Source: Rusavskia elegans | Lineage: Eukaryota > Ascomycota > Lecanoromycetes > Teloschistales > Teloschistaceae | Assembly: GCA_011316305.1 (NCBI GenBank) | Contig: SAUG01000106.1 | Span: 186,001-250,000, forward strand | Direction of reading: 5' to 3' | DNA length: 64,000 nucleotides | Shown: positions 24,101 through 36,100 of the stretch, one piece after another | Layout of the letters: each line of letters opens with the position of its first letter | How positions within the stretch are numbered: the first letter of the stretch is position 1 | Translations under genes and position numbers: made by a program | Notes under the pieces: generated by a model | What the model was told of the DNA's origin: nothing | Database searches by the model: none | What the model saw: the letters and a program-made list of their open reading frames with translations, nothing else

Positions 24101-25355
24101 GTGATTGATCGGGGGGTATTGAAAATGTAAATATCGCGCTGGGAGGTCATCTTCATCCGTACGGAAGGTCAGGATTTGTTGGCAGATAGTATTAGATCTT
24201 GGAATCGGTATCACAGTCTCATCACTACTTCCACTAGTCTCAACTCTCACTCCCTCAAAGCCCTATCGCAAACACAACAACTCGACCCACCCAATCTCAA
24301 ATCTCCCAGCACCTCGACCTTCTCTTGTTCCCGGTTAATCATCTATTTTTCCGTATTTCTTAGCTAACCCCCCCCCCCAAAATAAATTCCTTATCCATCC
24401 GCTCCTCCCCATTCATCATTTAGTCCCCCTTCTCTCAGCAGCAGCAAAGCCCCCACCTCCTTCGCCACGACCACAACTGTAGAAACCCAACCGTCCGCTC
24501 AGCCTTTGTATAATACCCAGCTCCTCCATATCCACCACAACCCTCTTCCTCTCCGTCCCTGGACACATGATCGTCGCTCGATGGCCGGACGAGAGGGATG
24601 TTGGATTATATCCGGTTGTCTGAAAACAACATCTCCATGCCTGGGAGAGGGCTGAAAAAAGGAGTCAAAATGGCTGGGTTTGATATTGCTGGGTGGGGTG
24701 AGTGAGTGGGTATAGATATCAGGGGGGCGTAGAAGGGATATTCCACAAGACGCGAGGAAAGTCAAATACTTCTCGTGCTGTATTCTGATCCGACGGTGAA
24801 AAAGAGCGGGTTTGATTCCAAAATAGTGAGGAAATTGCACATGGAAGGGGATGCAAGGATATGTTAATAGTTATTGAGAGCCGTTGTCTTCTGGATGGGA
24901 TATTCTAGTTTTGGTGTTTTCCAGCAAATCAATCATTTTTATTCACGCAGGCTGTGGGTGTATAACGGATTTGGAACCCGCCGCAGCGGCTAGGATGCTG
25001 GAAGGTATCGGGAGGGCTGTGGATATCAATTTCTCATCGTAGTGGTTTTAGCTGAGCGAATTGCATTGATTGGATCACCTACGACATTTTATAGACCATG
25101 TCTCCTCGATTACTGCTACTATGCTTTAAGCCCTTGAGTAGTCGACGCAGATAGCCTCCTTTACGATTACTTTATCTGTCGATGGGCGGAGTTCTTCCAA
25201 GTCGATATTTGCGCCGTGGGTAGTAGCTGGGCCGTCGCCTGTATGCCTCTTATCTCCACCAACCCCGGCATCATCCATCTGGAAAAAGAATGGCGTTCGT
25301 CATCTGGGTCGATCCCGGGTAAGTTCTGATGTTACGAACTTTAGAACCGAAAGTC
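24101..25355. other. intergenic
   Basis: 1.25 kb after NOS. Contains a C9 run at about 24368 and pyrimidine-rich DNA. The open frame 24499-24840 (-) has no family resemblance. No gene supported. Confidence 0.45.
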
Positions 25356-26541
25356 CTAAGCGGCTTGCTCTTCACCGTACTGCTGTTGTCGCAACCCCTT
25401 AGTAGCATCTGGCTGCGCAGACCCTTTGGTAATAAGCAGGAAAATGGGTCGAAGGGAAGGAAGACACGCCGTAACGACGCCGAGATTGATTTCCGTGCCG
25501 GCCCAAAGTACGATAAGAGATATATTCCAGGTGACAATGGGGGAGGTGTTGTCGAGCCTGTAGCAGACAACTAGGAGGATGATGGAGACGGCGACGATGC
25601 TGAACGTCAGAGGCTTGAAGCGTGAGTCATCTCTTCTATATAAATGCAAAGCGATGCTGAGGGAAGGGAGTTGCACCCCCAAACCACCAAGAGCAAACAT
25701 AGCGAAAACCACCATTTTCTGCGATCGGCGCACTTACAATTTCTGTACATACGGCATCGGAAGTACGAGGACGATAAGATCGAGAACGAAATTGACGGTA
25801 TTTGTGCCCATGAAGATTAGTCGGTCATCCACGCCCCACGTCGCGTTGGGAATGGTATTGTCCCAGTAGGCTGCGACGGGGACGCAGTGTAAGATGATGG
25901 CGATATACTGTTCGACGTCAGTCAATTGCGCTTAAAGCGAAATATCTTGGGCAACTTGTTATACACTTGCGAAAAGCCAGGCCATCACAGCAGCTATCAG
26001 AATCCTGATCAGCCATCGGATACTTGGAACATTGAAGATGCGCCAATAGAAGGCCAGCAGAGATAGCTTTATGAATGCGGAACCTGTGAAGTAGAAGATT
26101 TCTTCGATGAAGAGATTCAAGAATGTATTGCGCAGGACGGTATCATAGCTGTCATTGAGTGCCTGGTAATGAAGCACCAGACCAAGATGCATCCCTAGGC
26201 AGATATACACTCGCCAGCAATCCTTTGTATGGTAGACGCTGTAAAGCAAAATGTCCCAGTAATTGAATATACTCACAGACGATCGTATCAAGGAAGAAGC
26301 CCGTCACAGCAAGCTGCAGATCGAGTCAGAGCTCGACAACATACAATTTCGGAAGAATCCATACCAATGCTGCGACAACCAGCCAGTCGTCTTACCAGAT
26401 ATTGAGATGTATCAATCGCCGCGCCGTGAACCGTAGAGTAACCGCAACAATAGCAAGGATGTACGTGATAATTGCTGCCGAGTACAGTGATGGACGGTAG
26501 CTCTGACTCAAATCAGGCTGCGGCTCTTACTGTGTCGCCAT
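25356..26541 (-). pseudogene. PTH11/rhodopsin-type seven-helix receptor pseudogene (three in-frame TAA)
   Basis: The frame follows the fungal PTH11-like membrane receptor family end to end. TM1 is SAAIITYILAIVAVTLRF. The core DDW motif (DDWLVVAAL) follows, then GSAFIKLSLLAFYWRIF, then HCVPVAAYW, FVLDLIVLVLPMPYVQKL, FALGGLG and NLGVVTACLPSLRPIF. In-phase introns are visible at 26314-26364 (CTGAC branch), 26195-26276 (GTGAGT donor) and 25908-25964. The coding frame carries TAA at 26527-26529, 26392-26394 and 25734-25736. Each falls where a Gln, or for the second a Tyr or Gln, is expected, and the frame continues unchanged after each. A further intron between FALGGL and SIVAV looks likely but its phase does not close. 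CAA-to-TAA is the favoured RIP change on this strand. I judge the gene dead; the alternative reading is discussed as a finding. Confidence 0.75.
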
Positions 26542-29422
26542 GATAAATGAACGACAGGAATTCAAGGCTCGCCTACAAACTGACTTGCGAGTAATGCCGT
26601 TAATTCTCTTATAAGCAGAATCTTGTGTCTTTCTCTTGCCCGCAAGTTGGGTGCTCGGCAAATGACATAGCTTTGTGAGGGATGATTTAGGGTGTCCCTC
26701 TGAATAGCAGTAACAGGTCAATAGCTGTCTGGAATAACCAGCAGCCCATCGTACATGTCATCCTCGCACAAGCCGGGAGAAGGCAGTGCCTTACGTTGGC
26801 AAGTCCCGCGATGATCGACCAAGCCATGTTTTGGCGTGCCTGCCTTGACGTCAAAGTATCTATCCTCCGCGATGCGCTTCAGACATAGTCCACTTATCAC
26901 GGAGAAGTAAATCTCTTAGGCTAACCGTTGACGAGTGACAATTTGCAAAGGAAACGGAATGTACAGACGCTGCAGTGGACCAGTAGGAGCTTAAACGTAT
27001 GGGTTTTTGGTCGATGGAAACATGGCACACTGGATCGGATGTTTTTTCAACCTCTCAATGAGCAGTCTTCGCTTACCAGTGATCCCCGTCTGCGAGCCGT
27101 GGCCAAAGCTTCATCCAAACCGTCCGACCCCACAGGCGGTAAGGCCCTACATTAAGCCGCTGCTCATAGTACCAGGAGATGAAATATATTGTACATACGC
27201 GAGGCAGAACACTGAGAATGAATACAAGCCCACCAGGGGGTCTTTAAAGGTCGGTCGTATCTGTTGAGCCGCGGACGTGTTCAAGCGTGTATGATGACAG
27301 TCCCACACAATGATCCATAGAAGTGTACAGTGGCCAAAGTATACTACAAGCAAGTTGTCGGACTAACACATATGCATCGTAGGAGCAGAAAATTGAGTGC
27401 TAGAGAACGGAAGCAGAAGAAAATCCGCACATGAGCGCCAAGGCTTAGGGCTAGGGTTCTGGTGCAGGAAAGGCGCTCGAGTGGATCCATAGTATTGAAT
27501 ATACAGACCTACTTCTCCCTACCAGTCTATCTTATGTCTTATTCATATGATCCGTCTCCATGACTGAATCAGCGGCGCCAAGTGTATCGCTTAAACTCTC
27601 CTCTTTGTCCAATCTTTCAAAAATGAGGCGGACACTTCCCAGTACGCTTACACCAACAATTCACCTCAGGACTTTCCACTGCCACCATCTCGCGTCTATT
27701 TGAGTATAAATACCCAACCGCCCTCAACCCCTTCAGGATCAAAGCTTACTCCCCCGAGCCCATACTTCCAGATTACTCGACGTCTAAAAAACATAAACGT
27801 CGTACCCATGACCTCGGCCGGCTTTACAATCTTCTTCGCTACCTCCTGTATCGCCCCAACATCCCCTATATGAAGCCTTCCATCCCTCCCTTCACATATC
27901 AATCAAGCGGTCCTGACGTCCACGGGCAGACTTCGATGCGATCTAGATGAATCCGCACCAACACCTCCATCAGCTACTACAGAACATCCACCGCACAATT
28001 CCATTCGTGGTAGAGACGAAAATTCATCGCGGGCCGGTTTCACTGATGATCTTCTCACCAGTATGTCACTGAGGGAACCCAATTTCTTGAACCTGGCGTC
28101 GGTTTGGACTTGCCATTCCTTGGCGTTTGTCTGGCGGAGGTTTCGAGGGCGATGAGAAGTCAAGGTATATGGACTCAATAGCGAGGCGTTGCCGGACTTT
28201 CGTACGAGTGGTTATAAATATGGCGGCGATTGAGGGAGCGTTGAGGTGGGTAAAAGGGGTTTCTGAGGGTAGTGGGGCGTTCCGCTGGGAGTTGTGATGG
28301 ACACGCTGGGCTAGGGTGGTGATGGTGGTGATGGTGGTGATGGGAGTAGAAATCCATTAAAGTAGTCCGTGTATACTCGGTGTTTCTCGTGAGAACAATA
28401 AAGCCGTTCACACTTAAATAAACTGTGTATATGATTCAATGATCTAAGGAAATCAAAGTCGCAATCTTAGCAGTTACAGATTTAGCTTAGCTGTTGAAAA
28501 GCGCGATGAGAGACTAAAATGTAGAAAAGAAGAGACTTTCAGAGACCTGGCTGAGTTGACCTAGCAAGCGTTGATGCAAGGGAGAAGCCTTGGACGACCG
28601 CATGAAAGAACCTCACGCCCTTCACGAGATCGATGGCGTTGAGAATAGTAGAAGCAAAATTGTACGAGAAAAGTGATAAAGTAGAGATAGATAAATGAAT
28701 CTCATTGTTTACACCCGATAGATATCATGATCTAGCAGACTTCAAAGAATATGTCGATCACTACCATCTGCTGTTGTGTGTGTACCATCAGTGACCTTTT
28801 GCCATGCTTCACTAGGAGTTGAAAGGCTGTTATAACTTGAGCGCCATCTTTTCAGGCATTCCACTAACACCTGTGGAGATTGTCGGCGGGGATACAAATA
28901 GCACACTGATCGAAGGTCTGAATCTCCATGCTAGATCTAAACAGATAGCAAGATATTGTTTTAATTTTTCTGCTGATTATTTGCAAAATACGAGCAAGTA
29001 TAATGGTCCTGATCGATCTTGGCGAAATTGATTGACTCCGCCTCATGTGGATGTCCAGTCGACGCAGAAGCTCGAAAGCGGCAAAATGTTCGGCAGATCT
29101 TATACGATCGGGCCACGAGGTCGGAAAAGACAGCCATAAATATACAGACTCGCCGAGAGAATAGCGAAATAGTGATGCTCCACCACTACGGCGTTTACAC
29201 CTCGGGTGCCGTGCTGGAGATTGTTGACACGGTCCCAGGGTCAAAAAGCGATGACAAAGTTTAATCCTAAATATCGTAGAAAAAGATTGAGGAGCTTGGA
29301 GGAGTCAGCCTTCGACTTTTCCGTTCAGATCAAGTGACGATCCAAAGGCGATTCGTCAGTAATCACGCACCTCTTCATAGCATGACCTTGACTGTCGTTG
29401 ACCACCCATCGTTTAGAACACC
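26542..29422. other. long intergenic region
   Basis: 2.9 kb with no supported gene. A - strand frame at 27696-28178 is open except for one TGA at 27903-27905 and might be decayed coding sequence, but it resembles no family I know. A GGTGAT microsatellite lies near 28314-28342. Frames at 26527-27353 and 28819-29264 are unconvincing. Confidence 0.45.
28314..28342 (+). repeat. GGTGAT/GGT microsatellite
   Basis: Tandem GGTGAT and GGT units; read on the - strand it would encode a run of histidines in an open frame of no known family. Confidence 0.8.
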
Positions 29423-30649
29423 TCAACTCGGATTGAAATAGTGATCCCCACAAGCGAGCATCATCAACTCGGGTTGGAGCTCCTTTTTCTCCAGCTTTGG
29501 TTTTGGAGGAGTCTGGTTCGAGGAGGACCTCGCACTAGGTGACAGTGCCTCCATATATACCGCGCCGCTGTCTTGCTTGGCCTCTTGTTTCTCAGTGCCA
29601 TCTTGTTGCTTGATATCCTTCTTACTGATGGCACTCTCTAGTCGCACGCTTTCATCGCTTTCCGAATCTGAATGGAAATGCTTCTCGTCCCCAAAGCTGC
29701 TACAATCACACGGTTCAAGATCGTCCTGGTAACCCGACTCATACTCACTTGCGTCGTAGGCATGAAGGTTGAGTACCGCAGCAGCCGTTCTGAACTTTCG
29801 ACGTTGTTCCACAGTCAAATCTGTAAGCTTCTTCAAATCCAGTACGCTGTCGACAGCGAAGGAATGGGTGTCATCGCCAAAAGATGAATGGAGCGTCGCT
29901 TGGGTCAGTGGGAGGATGAGGTAGGCCTTGGTGTCCGTTTCGAATCGCATGCAAAAGATATCGTAGGTCTTTTTGAGCATAAAGTAGGGTCGAATACTGA
30001 ACTCTCGAGTGAAAGCCTGTTGAATTGTTAGTCAGGGTTATTTTGGAGGCAGTATCACCCGTGAGTTTGTAATGAAGCTGAGCCGCTCTCCGATGTTCGA
30101 GTACCATAGGCCATAGATCGACCAGGTATGGAAACACTCTAGTCGACGAGTCCCGGAAGATATCTTGTAGTTCCAAGTAACAAAACCAATAAGACTTACC
30201 CGTACGCATTTGGCGATTTTGAAACTCTGGACTATATCAATCAGCTCATAGCCGTATTTTGTAATTGTGTTATCATGATCATCCATCGCTTGCCGCTTGT
30301 TGTATCCAATCTCAATAAGAGGACAAATTTGCCCATCTTCACGAGAACAGAACGTGCCAAGATGTTCCGAGGGGGTGCACCGCTCGGCCAAACAATCCTG
30401 AGCCTGGACCCAATCCCTCATGTCGTCGCAAAAGCTCTGATGGCTGACTTGATTTGCAATCATCGAGATCAGCTCTTCAGGCAGCTTCCGGAAGGCTGTC
30501 GACGAAGTGTATCGAGCTGCCAGTCGGAAGGTAGTGATACTTGCTCTTGTATCAAAGTATGATAAAAGGCGAGCCCCAAGTTGTGCAAAGCTGACTCGTG
30601 CGGCCCATGCAATGGTGATCTTCTCAGGAGAGAAGGCCCATCTCGACAT
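29423..30649 (-). CDS. F-box-like protein of a lineage-specific fungal family
   Basis: Predicted 347 residues from exons 30200-30649 and 29423-30016; the intron has a perfect GTAAGT donor, CTAAC branch and CAACAG acceptor and joins in phase 0. Near residue 52 the segment FRKLPEELISMIANQVS has the LPxELxxxI pattern opening an F-box-like helix. It is followed by DWVQAQDCLAERCTPSEHL, a layout common in expanded families of Dothideomycetes. After the intron come FSIRPYFMLKKTYDIFCMRF and TKAYLILPL. The C-terminal ~100 residues are Ser/Glu/Lys-rich and probably disordered. The intron is 183 nt and itself open in one frame, so retention cannot be ruled out. Binding partners and role unknown; ubiquitin-ligase adaptor is a guess from the motif. 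Confidence 0.65.
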
Positions 30650-31366
30650 TGCGGAAATCTTCCAAGGCCCTCAGATGAGGGCAAAGTTGAATGACGTTGG
30701 GTTGAAGGAGGTTGAATTAAGGTTATGGACCGAAGTTTGTGTTGAGTGCCCCGACCTTACTGCACGTATATCGATGTATCGATATGTCGGATTCCCGTGG
30801 TGAGAGCACGACTGCTTGCAAGGATGGAAAGCAGCATGAAAGGACAATCGGCTCAGTGAGAGATTGGGCAGCTTTCTAAGGCTCAAGGATATACTCCGAT
30901 TCACCAGAGTCTCAAAGATCTTTCACGACCTCGACACCCACAACGACAAGATAGGGACTGCCTCTATCAGGGTCTTTTGGTGCGGCTTGACATATAGACT
31001 CTGTTGATCGTACGGCAAAGTCTCCGATGATGGACTCAATGGATGGTCTTACGTACCAGAAGGCAACACTCGTTCGATAGGTCAAAAGACGGCAGGAATT
31101 GCCACAGACGTCAGCCTCTTGAGAATACACAGCGACAGTTGTCACTCTCTCGTACAAAGGGCACAAGAGCGCATGAGATGCTACTGAAGAGATCACTGCG
31201 TCTTCTGCTGAGACAAGAAACAAGACGGAGTACACGTGGTGCTTGTTTCTGGAAGAAGTCGGTGATGGTTAGTTCCGAACTGAGGGGTAAGTCTTCAAGG
31301 CGGCCAGTCTAGTCTGTTTGGGCTTGGCGCTCCCAAATTGGCCGAAGCTTTTCCGTCGGCGATTAG
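30650..31366. other. intergenic
   Basis: About 0.7 kb. Open frames at 30671-30904 and 30912-31235 (-) have no family resemblance. Nothing supported. Confidence 0.4.
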
Positions 31367-33075
31367 AGTAGTCAAAGATGCCCTCACGACATAGTTATAG
31401 TCGCAGGCTTCTTGCTAATCCTTTGCGTACAGGGAAACGTTGGCTTGTGTACGAGTGCGTTGATCCTTCTCATCACGCTTTCCCCTCCACGACTTGTTCA
31501 TATTTCAGGAGATACCACCAGGCGACCGGTTCGACCGCAACAATTATCACACACTGTAATTTATGGAGGCCATACGTATGCCGGTCCTTGGATCAACTGC
31601 TCTCACCGTGCTGTGCGCAGTTCCCCAATCACCCTCACATTTTACACCCCTGGACTTTTAACTTCGTTCCTCGCGCTTCCCGTCTCGGCTGCTGGCACTG
31701 CATCGTAGAAAATCATAGCATCTGACCTGCACCAGGCTCTGACTAAAAGAAACCCCCCAGAATGGTTGTCTTCAGCAGCGGCAGGTGGTGTTGCGTAACA
31801 CCGACTCCGCAGCTGCGGCCGCCTACCAGTTTCTTCACCTTTCCTGGGCTTGGCACAGGACTACGCGAGATGCTGCCCTGAGATCGCTCCCTCTGTCGTT
31901 CTTGGCCCTGGCCAACCTGGTACTGTTCACCTGGGCTGGTATTATTTCTCCTCAAATAACCAAGGCTGCTGCCGGTGATGAGAGACTCATCCTCTCTCGA
32001 CATATCGTGGCTACCCGCTTGCCAGGGACAATATCACGTTGTACGATGTCTCGACCCAGCGCATCAAGGATCTCAGACGTAAAGTATCAGCCGAGAGCTA
32101 CGCGAGAGACTTTCACAGTATATCACTAAAAATTTCATCGGATTGCAAGCATTACGTTCAACCGAACATTCCATTGACTATCAATCGCAACGCACCCTGC
32201 CCCTTTCCAGAAGACAAATGTCTTAGTGCATATTGAGATGGAAAATCTTCTGGACACTCTTGGAAGCCTCTACCAGCCTTGGCCCGAGAGGATGCCGAAT
32301 TATCTATATGCTTCCTGGCAGGTAACCTGTTACGTATATTGGCCCTGGTCAGGATCTGCTATTTGGCGCAAACAACAAGACACAGAGATCTGGGTCGGAC
32401 CTAGGAAGTCAAAGTTACGAGCCGGATGAACTGGTGACTGTCCTAGCTTGTATCGACCAACACCAATTCAGTGTTGACAAAAGGTCCACCGTCTTGACAG
32501 CCCAGGAACCTGCTACCAACGCCTACGAATAAATCGATTTAACCCCCATACAAGAAGCTATGCAGATCGTTTGGACAAATCACTGACCCGCTGTTCACTC
32601 TACTAGAGTGTCTGATGGCTGGGTAGTAATGTTGTCCGCGCTTCGGATATGCTCGTCGACAATCTTCGAGCCCCCGGAATGTGCTGCTGGGACATCCGTG
32701 GGTACAGATGAAAGCTTTATCGTGCTAGCAAAAGATTTGACAGAAGAAAAGACCATGTACCGTTCACAAAAAGTCCGCAATGCAACAGGCACCTTTCCAT
32801 TCTCCGTCCTCGGGCTTTCGGTTATCATCGTTGTCGGGACCATTATGATCAGGTTTAAATTTTTTTTTAGTATAATAATACGCTATTGGAGAAGCCTGAA
32901 GAGATCCAACGAGGTCACACAGTTGCTGTGGATACTTGATGAGATGCTGCAGCTACATCGATTGGCGTATGAAGAGGCTGGACAAGGCCGGTGGATCTAC
33001 CGCGAGAATTCTGTATCAATGATGAAGGAGGGAGATGTAGTTGGCATTCCCGAAGGAGCCAACAGAACATCCTAG
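31367..33075 (+). pseudogene. fungal multi-pass membrane protein pseudogene
   Basis: Fragments in all three frames follow one large fungal membrane-protein family in order. They run VAGFLLILCVQG, TLSPPRLVHISGDTTRR, GGHTYAGPW, GLLTSFLALPVSAAGTAS, and QQRQVVLRNTDSAAAAAYQF. These continue with LSWAWH, LPLSFLALANLVLFTWAGI, AAAGDERLIL, then SDCKHYVQPNI, TEIWVGPRKSKLRAG, EPDELVTVLACIDQHQFSVD and TGTFPFSVLGLSVIIVVGT. The end is MLQLHRLAYEEAGQGRW. Lesions include no ATG in the first frame, TAG at 31706-31708 where the family has Trp, and a frame jump near 31770. A 2-bp shift lies in a CT tract at 31992-31998, a 2-bp loss creates TGA at 32427-32429, TAA sits at 32530-32532, and another jump occurs before 32608. 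No splice model repairs them. The family function is unknown to me. The C-terminal exon (32608-33075) alone is intact. Confidence 0.7.
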
Positions 33076-33395
33076 GCTGAGATCTAACGCCAACCCGCAG
33101 AATACAAGCAGTGATGGAGTCGAGATGGCCTCGCTGATTGGCGACAAGAAGTCTCGTACGACAAAATGGTCGACAATATAACAAGCTTTATTCAATCTCT
33201 GTGACCTTGATGTGGTAATTCTAAGAGGGTAAAGAATTAGCACCCCATCTCCATAGGCAGTGACTAATCCTCTGGATATAGGATCCATCACAAGATACCA
33301 CAGGGACTTAGCACAAGTCTGACCAAGCGCCAGCTAACTTTCGAGAATTCAATATGGCCATGCGTTTCCTCCATCCAATAAAGCTAACCATGACA
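33076..33395. other. intergenic
   Basis: 320 bp between the pseudogene end and the 3' end of the hydrolase gene; nothing recognised. Confidence 0.4.
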
Positions 33396-34676
33396 TCAAG
33401 GGGCATGGAAGGGCTCTGTCGCAGCCTCGAGGTACCAATTGTGTTCCTTTTGATACGATCGTCCAGGCCTCGCAGTCTTCAAAGTCATGGTGGTCACTCC
33501 CTGCTTAATTTCGCGTCCAGCAAAACGATCCGCAATCCAATCCATCCACACCCTCTGACCAGCCTGCACCGCAGGCACATGCGAGACCCCAGGAAGGCGA
33601 ACAAACTCCAGCCGCGATTCTGGCCAATCCTCTGCCGTATTTTCAACCGCGTTGGCTGTGGCATCGATACACAAAGTGTCGTCAGTTTCGCCATGAATAA
33701 CTAGTAAAGGCCCCCCAATCTCCTTCCCGCCGTTCTGAACCTCCTCGAGGAAGTTCCTGAACGCCTTGTTCAACCGCCAACCAGGCTCCAACAACCCATC
33801 CGCCAGAAGCAGTGTTAAGCTCGCCGAAGTACCAGCACCAATTTCTTCAATAATCTTCAACCTTTTTCGACCTTCCTCCGTAACAAGATTCGACAACTTC
33901 TCCTCCTTATCCCAATCAACCCACCCCGGCGTCATCGCTTGCGCCAACACCGAGCAGAACGGATCTTCAAGCCCATACAACGTCGTAAATGGACTCACCG
34001 CAACCGCCCCAAGATACCCATCCACCGGTTTCCTCGCCTGTCTCTCCGCGACCGCCCATGCCGCGCCTCCACCCTGCGAATGCCCAATAACAACCCAATC
34101 CTTCGACAATTCATCTTTCCAGACGCTCTGTGCCGCTTGCACAGCAAACACCACATCATTAGCATGTGCTGGGCACGCGAGATACTGATGCACAATCTTC
34201 TCGCCCTTCGCCGTCTTCGATACCCCAAGGCCCGCATAATCCGGCATAACAACCACATACCCCGCGCTCACCAACTGATACGGAGCCAGGAAATGCTGCC
34301 AAAGAGTTCTATGATTTGAAGGCGCGTTTTCGGCGAAAATCCCACTGGTTCCGTGCGCCCAGGCTACGACGGGATATTTCCCAGCGGTATGCCTCTTAGG
34401 TGAGTAAGGCCACAGAATGGCTGCAGAAGTGGGGACGGGCAATCCCAGAAGATTTTCGGATTGGTATATGAAACGCGACATTGAGGTCATGGGAGGTAAG
34501 AGGTATTTTGATGTATCGGTTTCGTGTTCGATTTTTAATGGTGTGCCTGGTAGCTCCTTATTATCATCCGGTTGAGGTGGTACTTGGTAGAACTCCTGAT
34601 CAAAAACAGAGCCATTTGCCCAATTAGTCTTCTCGTAGCGGAGGGCGTCCTGGGCGGCGGTGGGTATGGCGTCCAT
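33396..34676 (-). CDS. alpha/beta-hydrolase, secretory-lipase-like
   Basis: Predicted 426 residues in a single exon. The fold and order match fungal LIP-type lipases: FYQVPPQPD near the start, YPVVAWAHGTSG (101-112), SAGYVVVMPDYAGLG (137-151) and nucleophile motif GHSQGG with Ser200. The acid lies in IHGETDD and the histidine in LPGVSHVPA near the end, so the triad is complete. Unlike secreted LIPs it shows no signal peptide, so it may act inside the cell. The open frame extends to an upstream ATG at 34820. I prefer 34676, which has A at -3 and G at +4, because the extra 48 residues do not resemble the family. If used, the longer form would begin with an Arg-rich, targeting-like peptide. Substrate unknown; an ester or lipid is expected. 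Confidence 0.85.
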   Translation of the reverse strand: MDAIPTAAQDALRYEKTNWANGSVFDQEFYQVPPQPDDNKELPGTPLKIEHETDTSKYLLPPMTSMSRFIYQSENLLGLPVPTSAAILWPYSPKRHTAGKYPVVAWAHGTSGIFAENAPSNHRTLWQHFLAPYQLVSAGYVVVMPDYAGLGVSKTAKGEKIVHQYLACPAHANDVVFAVQAAQSVWKDELSKDWVVIGHSQGGGAAWAVAERQARKPVDGYLGAVAVSPFTTLYGLEDPFCSVLAQAMTPGWVDWDKEEKLSNLVTEEGRKRLKIIEEIGAGTSASLTLLLADGLLEPGWRLNKAFRNFLEEVQNGGKEIGGPLLVIHGETDDTLCIDATANAVENTAEDWPESRLEFVRLPGVSHVPAVQAGQRVWMDWIADRFAGREIKQGVTTMTLKTARPGRSYQKEHNWYLEAATEPFHAP

Positions 34677-36100
34677 CGTTGATATGATGTTGCGAGATGA
34701 AAGTTTGCTCAAAGTGTCTGTTTCGAGTCCTCTAGGGTAGGTATTTCTTTGATAGACAATCCTCTGCAACAGGCTGTTCGACCAGGTATAATAACTTGCG
34801 AAAAAACCGCGACGCGTCATCGGCCTGGACCGACCGAATCGTGGCAGTGTAATTCAGCTCCTTCTTTTCAGCCCGCCAACATCCGAAGGATCAACCCCCT
34901 GCTGCATTCTCTTGCGCAACCGGAATCCTTTCCTTCCATCCTCATATCGCACGTACAGCCATCTAATAAACCACGCGAAACTCAGTTCACCCATATTCTA
35001 TTCATCCGACCAAATCGCCTCAACTCCCGTCACGAACTCCTATCGTTTGAGATTCATTCCAAACCGCAGGCGCCCTTCTATCTCTGTATTATGATGACCT
35101 CAATTTATCATCTCCATTTTCCATAATATTTCTCGCCATCTTCCTCGGGCATTCTCACCTCCATCTCCCTAAGCAACGCGATCTCTTTTCGCACCATACT
35201 CACCACCAGCACCAACATACCAGCAAACATATTCGTTCCACATCGACTGAAACCTCTCTCCAGGACATCTGTCCCCGCAAACCACACACCCCATAAACCC
35301 CTAATAATATTAATAAAGTGATAACTCAGTCCATCTGCCATCCTCGGTTGGCCTCCCATTGCATCTCAAACATGGTGTTGGTCATAGCTCTGGGACGCAG
35401 GAGCCAGAGACTTTCATAGAAATGAATTAGGAAGACTAAAGACCAAAGATGATGATGTAAACTCCACCTCTACAAAGGGAATGTAATATTGGAATCAGCT
35501 CACCCTGCATCCCACTGGCGTGTTCCAATAGAAATCTCAAGTCTTTACTCGATAGTAGTGAGGTGGTGCAATACTCGCACTACGGTCTCGCTGACTCGCC
35601 GCTATACACATCCGAAGAAACATGAGCCGTGATTAGGTTTTGTGCGCAAAAGCTAAGTAGCAAGTTTTGTATGGCACCGCGATGAGCTGCTCAATAAGTG
35701 AGCCTATGTAATTCGGCATCAGAGCCAATCTGCAAGAACTACTAGGTATACCCACTTCACATCTATCTGGGCAACAGGGGTCTGGAGCTCAAGGTGCAAG
35801 AAAGGGACAAGAGCAATACAGAAGAAGGAGGAGTCTCGGAGTATGAGATATACTAATTAGGATGTTCGCCAGCTCCGTCATCTCGTTTTTCTGCCGCAGT
35901 CCCTGGGCCAACCCATCGTTTCTCAAGCGAGATGTGGGCTATGAAAACCTTCGATCAAGCGTAGAAGGGACCAAAGTGCCCGTCCTGGAGTGCGTCCAGG
36001 ATCGCTTTGGTAGAACCCTTTTTGTTGCTGGGGTCCAAGAACACGCTCACGACCATCCCACGATCTTTGTTATCTTCTCTCATATTAGTTATCATCGCAT
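34677..36100. other. intergenic
   Basis: 1.4 kb. A - strand ATG frame at 35108-35359 (83 codons, one possible membrane helix MFAGMLVLVVSMV) is the only candidate gene; I cannot support it further. Other frames are unconvincing. Confidence 0.4.

Noticed and set aside
23301..24104. 267-codon Pro/Ser-rich frame overlapping the NOS 3' end
   Set aside because: Shadow of the NOS reading frame in pyrimidine-rich DNA; the NOS frame carries the FAD/NADPH motifs.
25734..26529. GTAAG sites in the receptor pseudogene as donors of very short introns
   Set aside because: The nearest AG acceptors give 13-28 nt introns, below any fungal minimum I know, and the reading frame and family residues continue directly after each TAA.
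30017..30199. Second gene or retained exon inside the F-box-like gene intron
   Set aside because: The intron has a consensus donor, CTAAC branch and acceptor, and the joined exons give a smooth family-like sequence; open frames inside are probably chance.
34677..34820. 48-residue N-terminal extension of the lipase-like gene
   Set aside because: The upstream ATG has a weak context and the added residues do not resemble the family; the ATG at 34674-34676 has a strong context.
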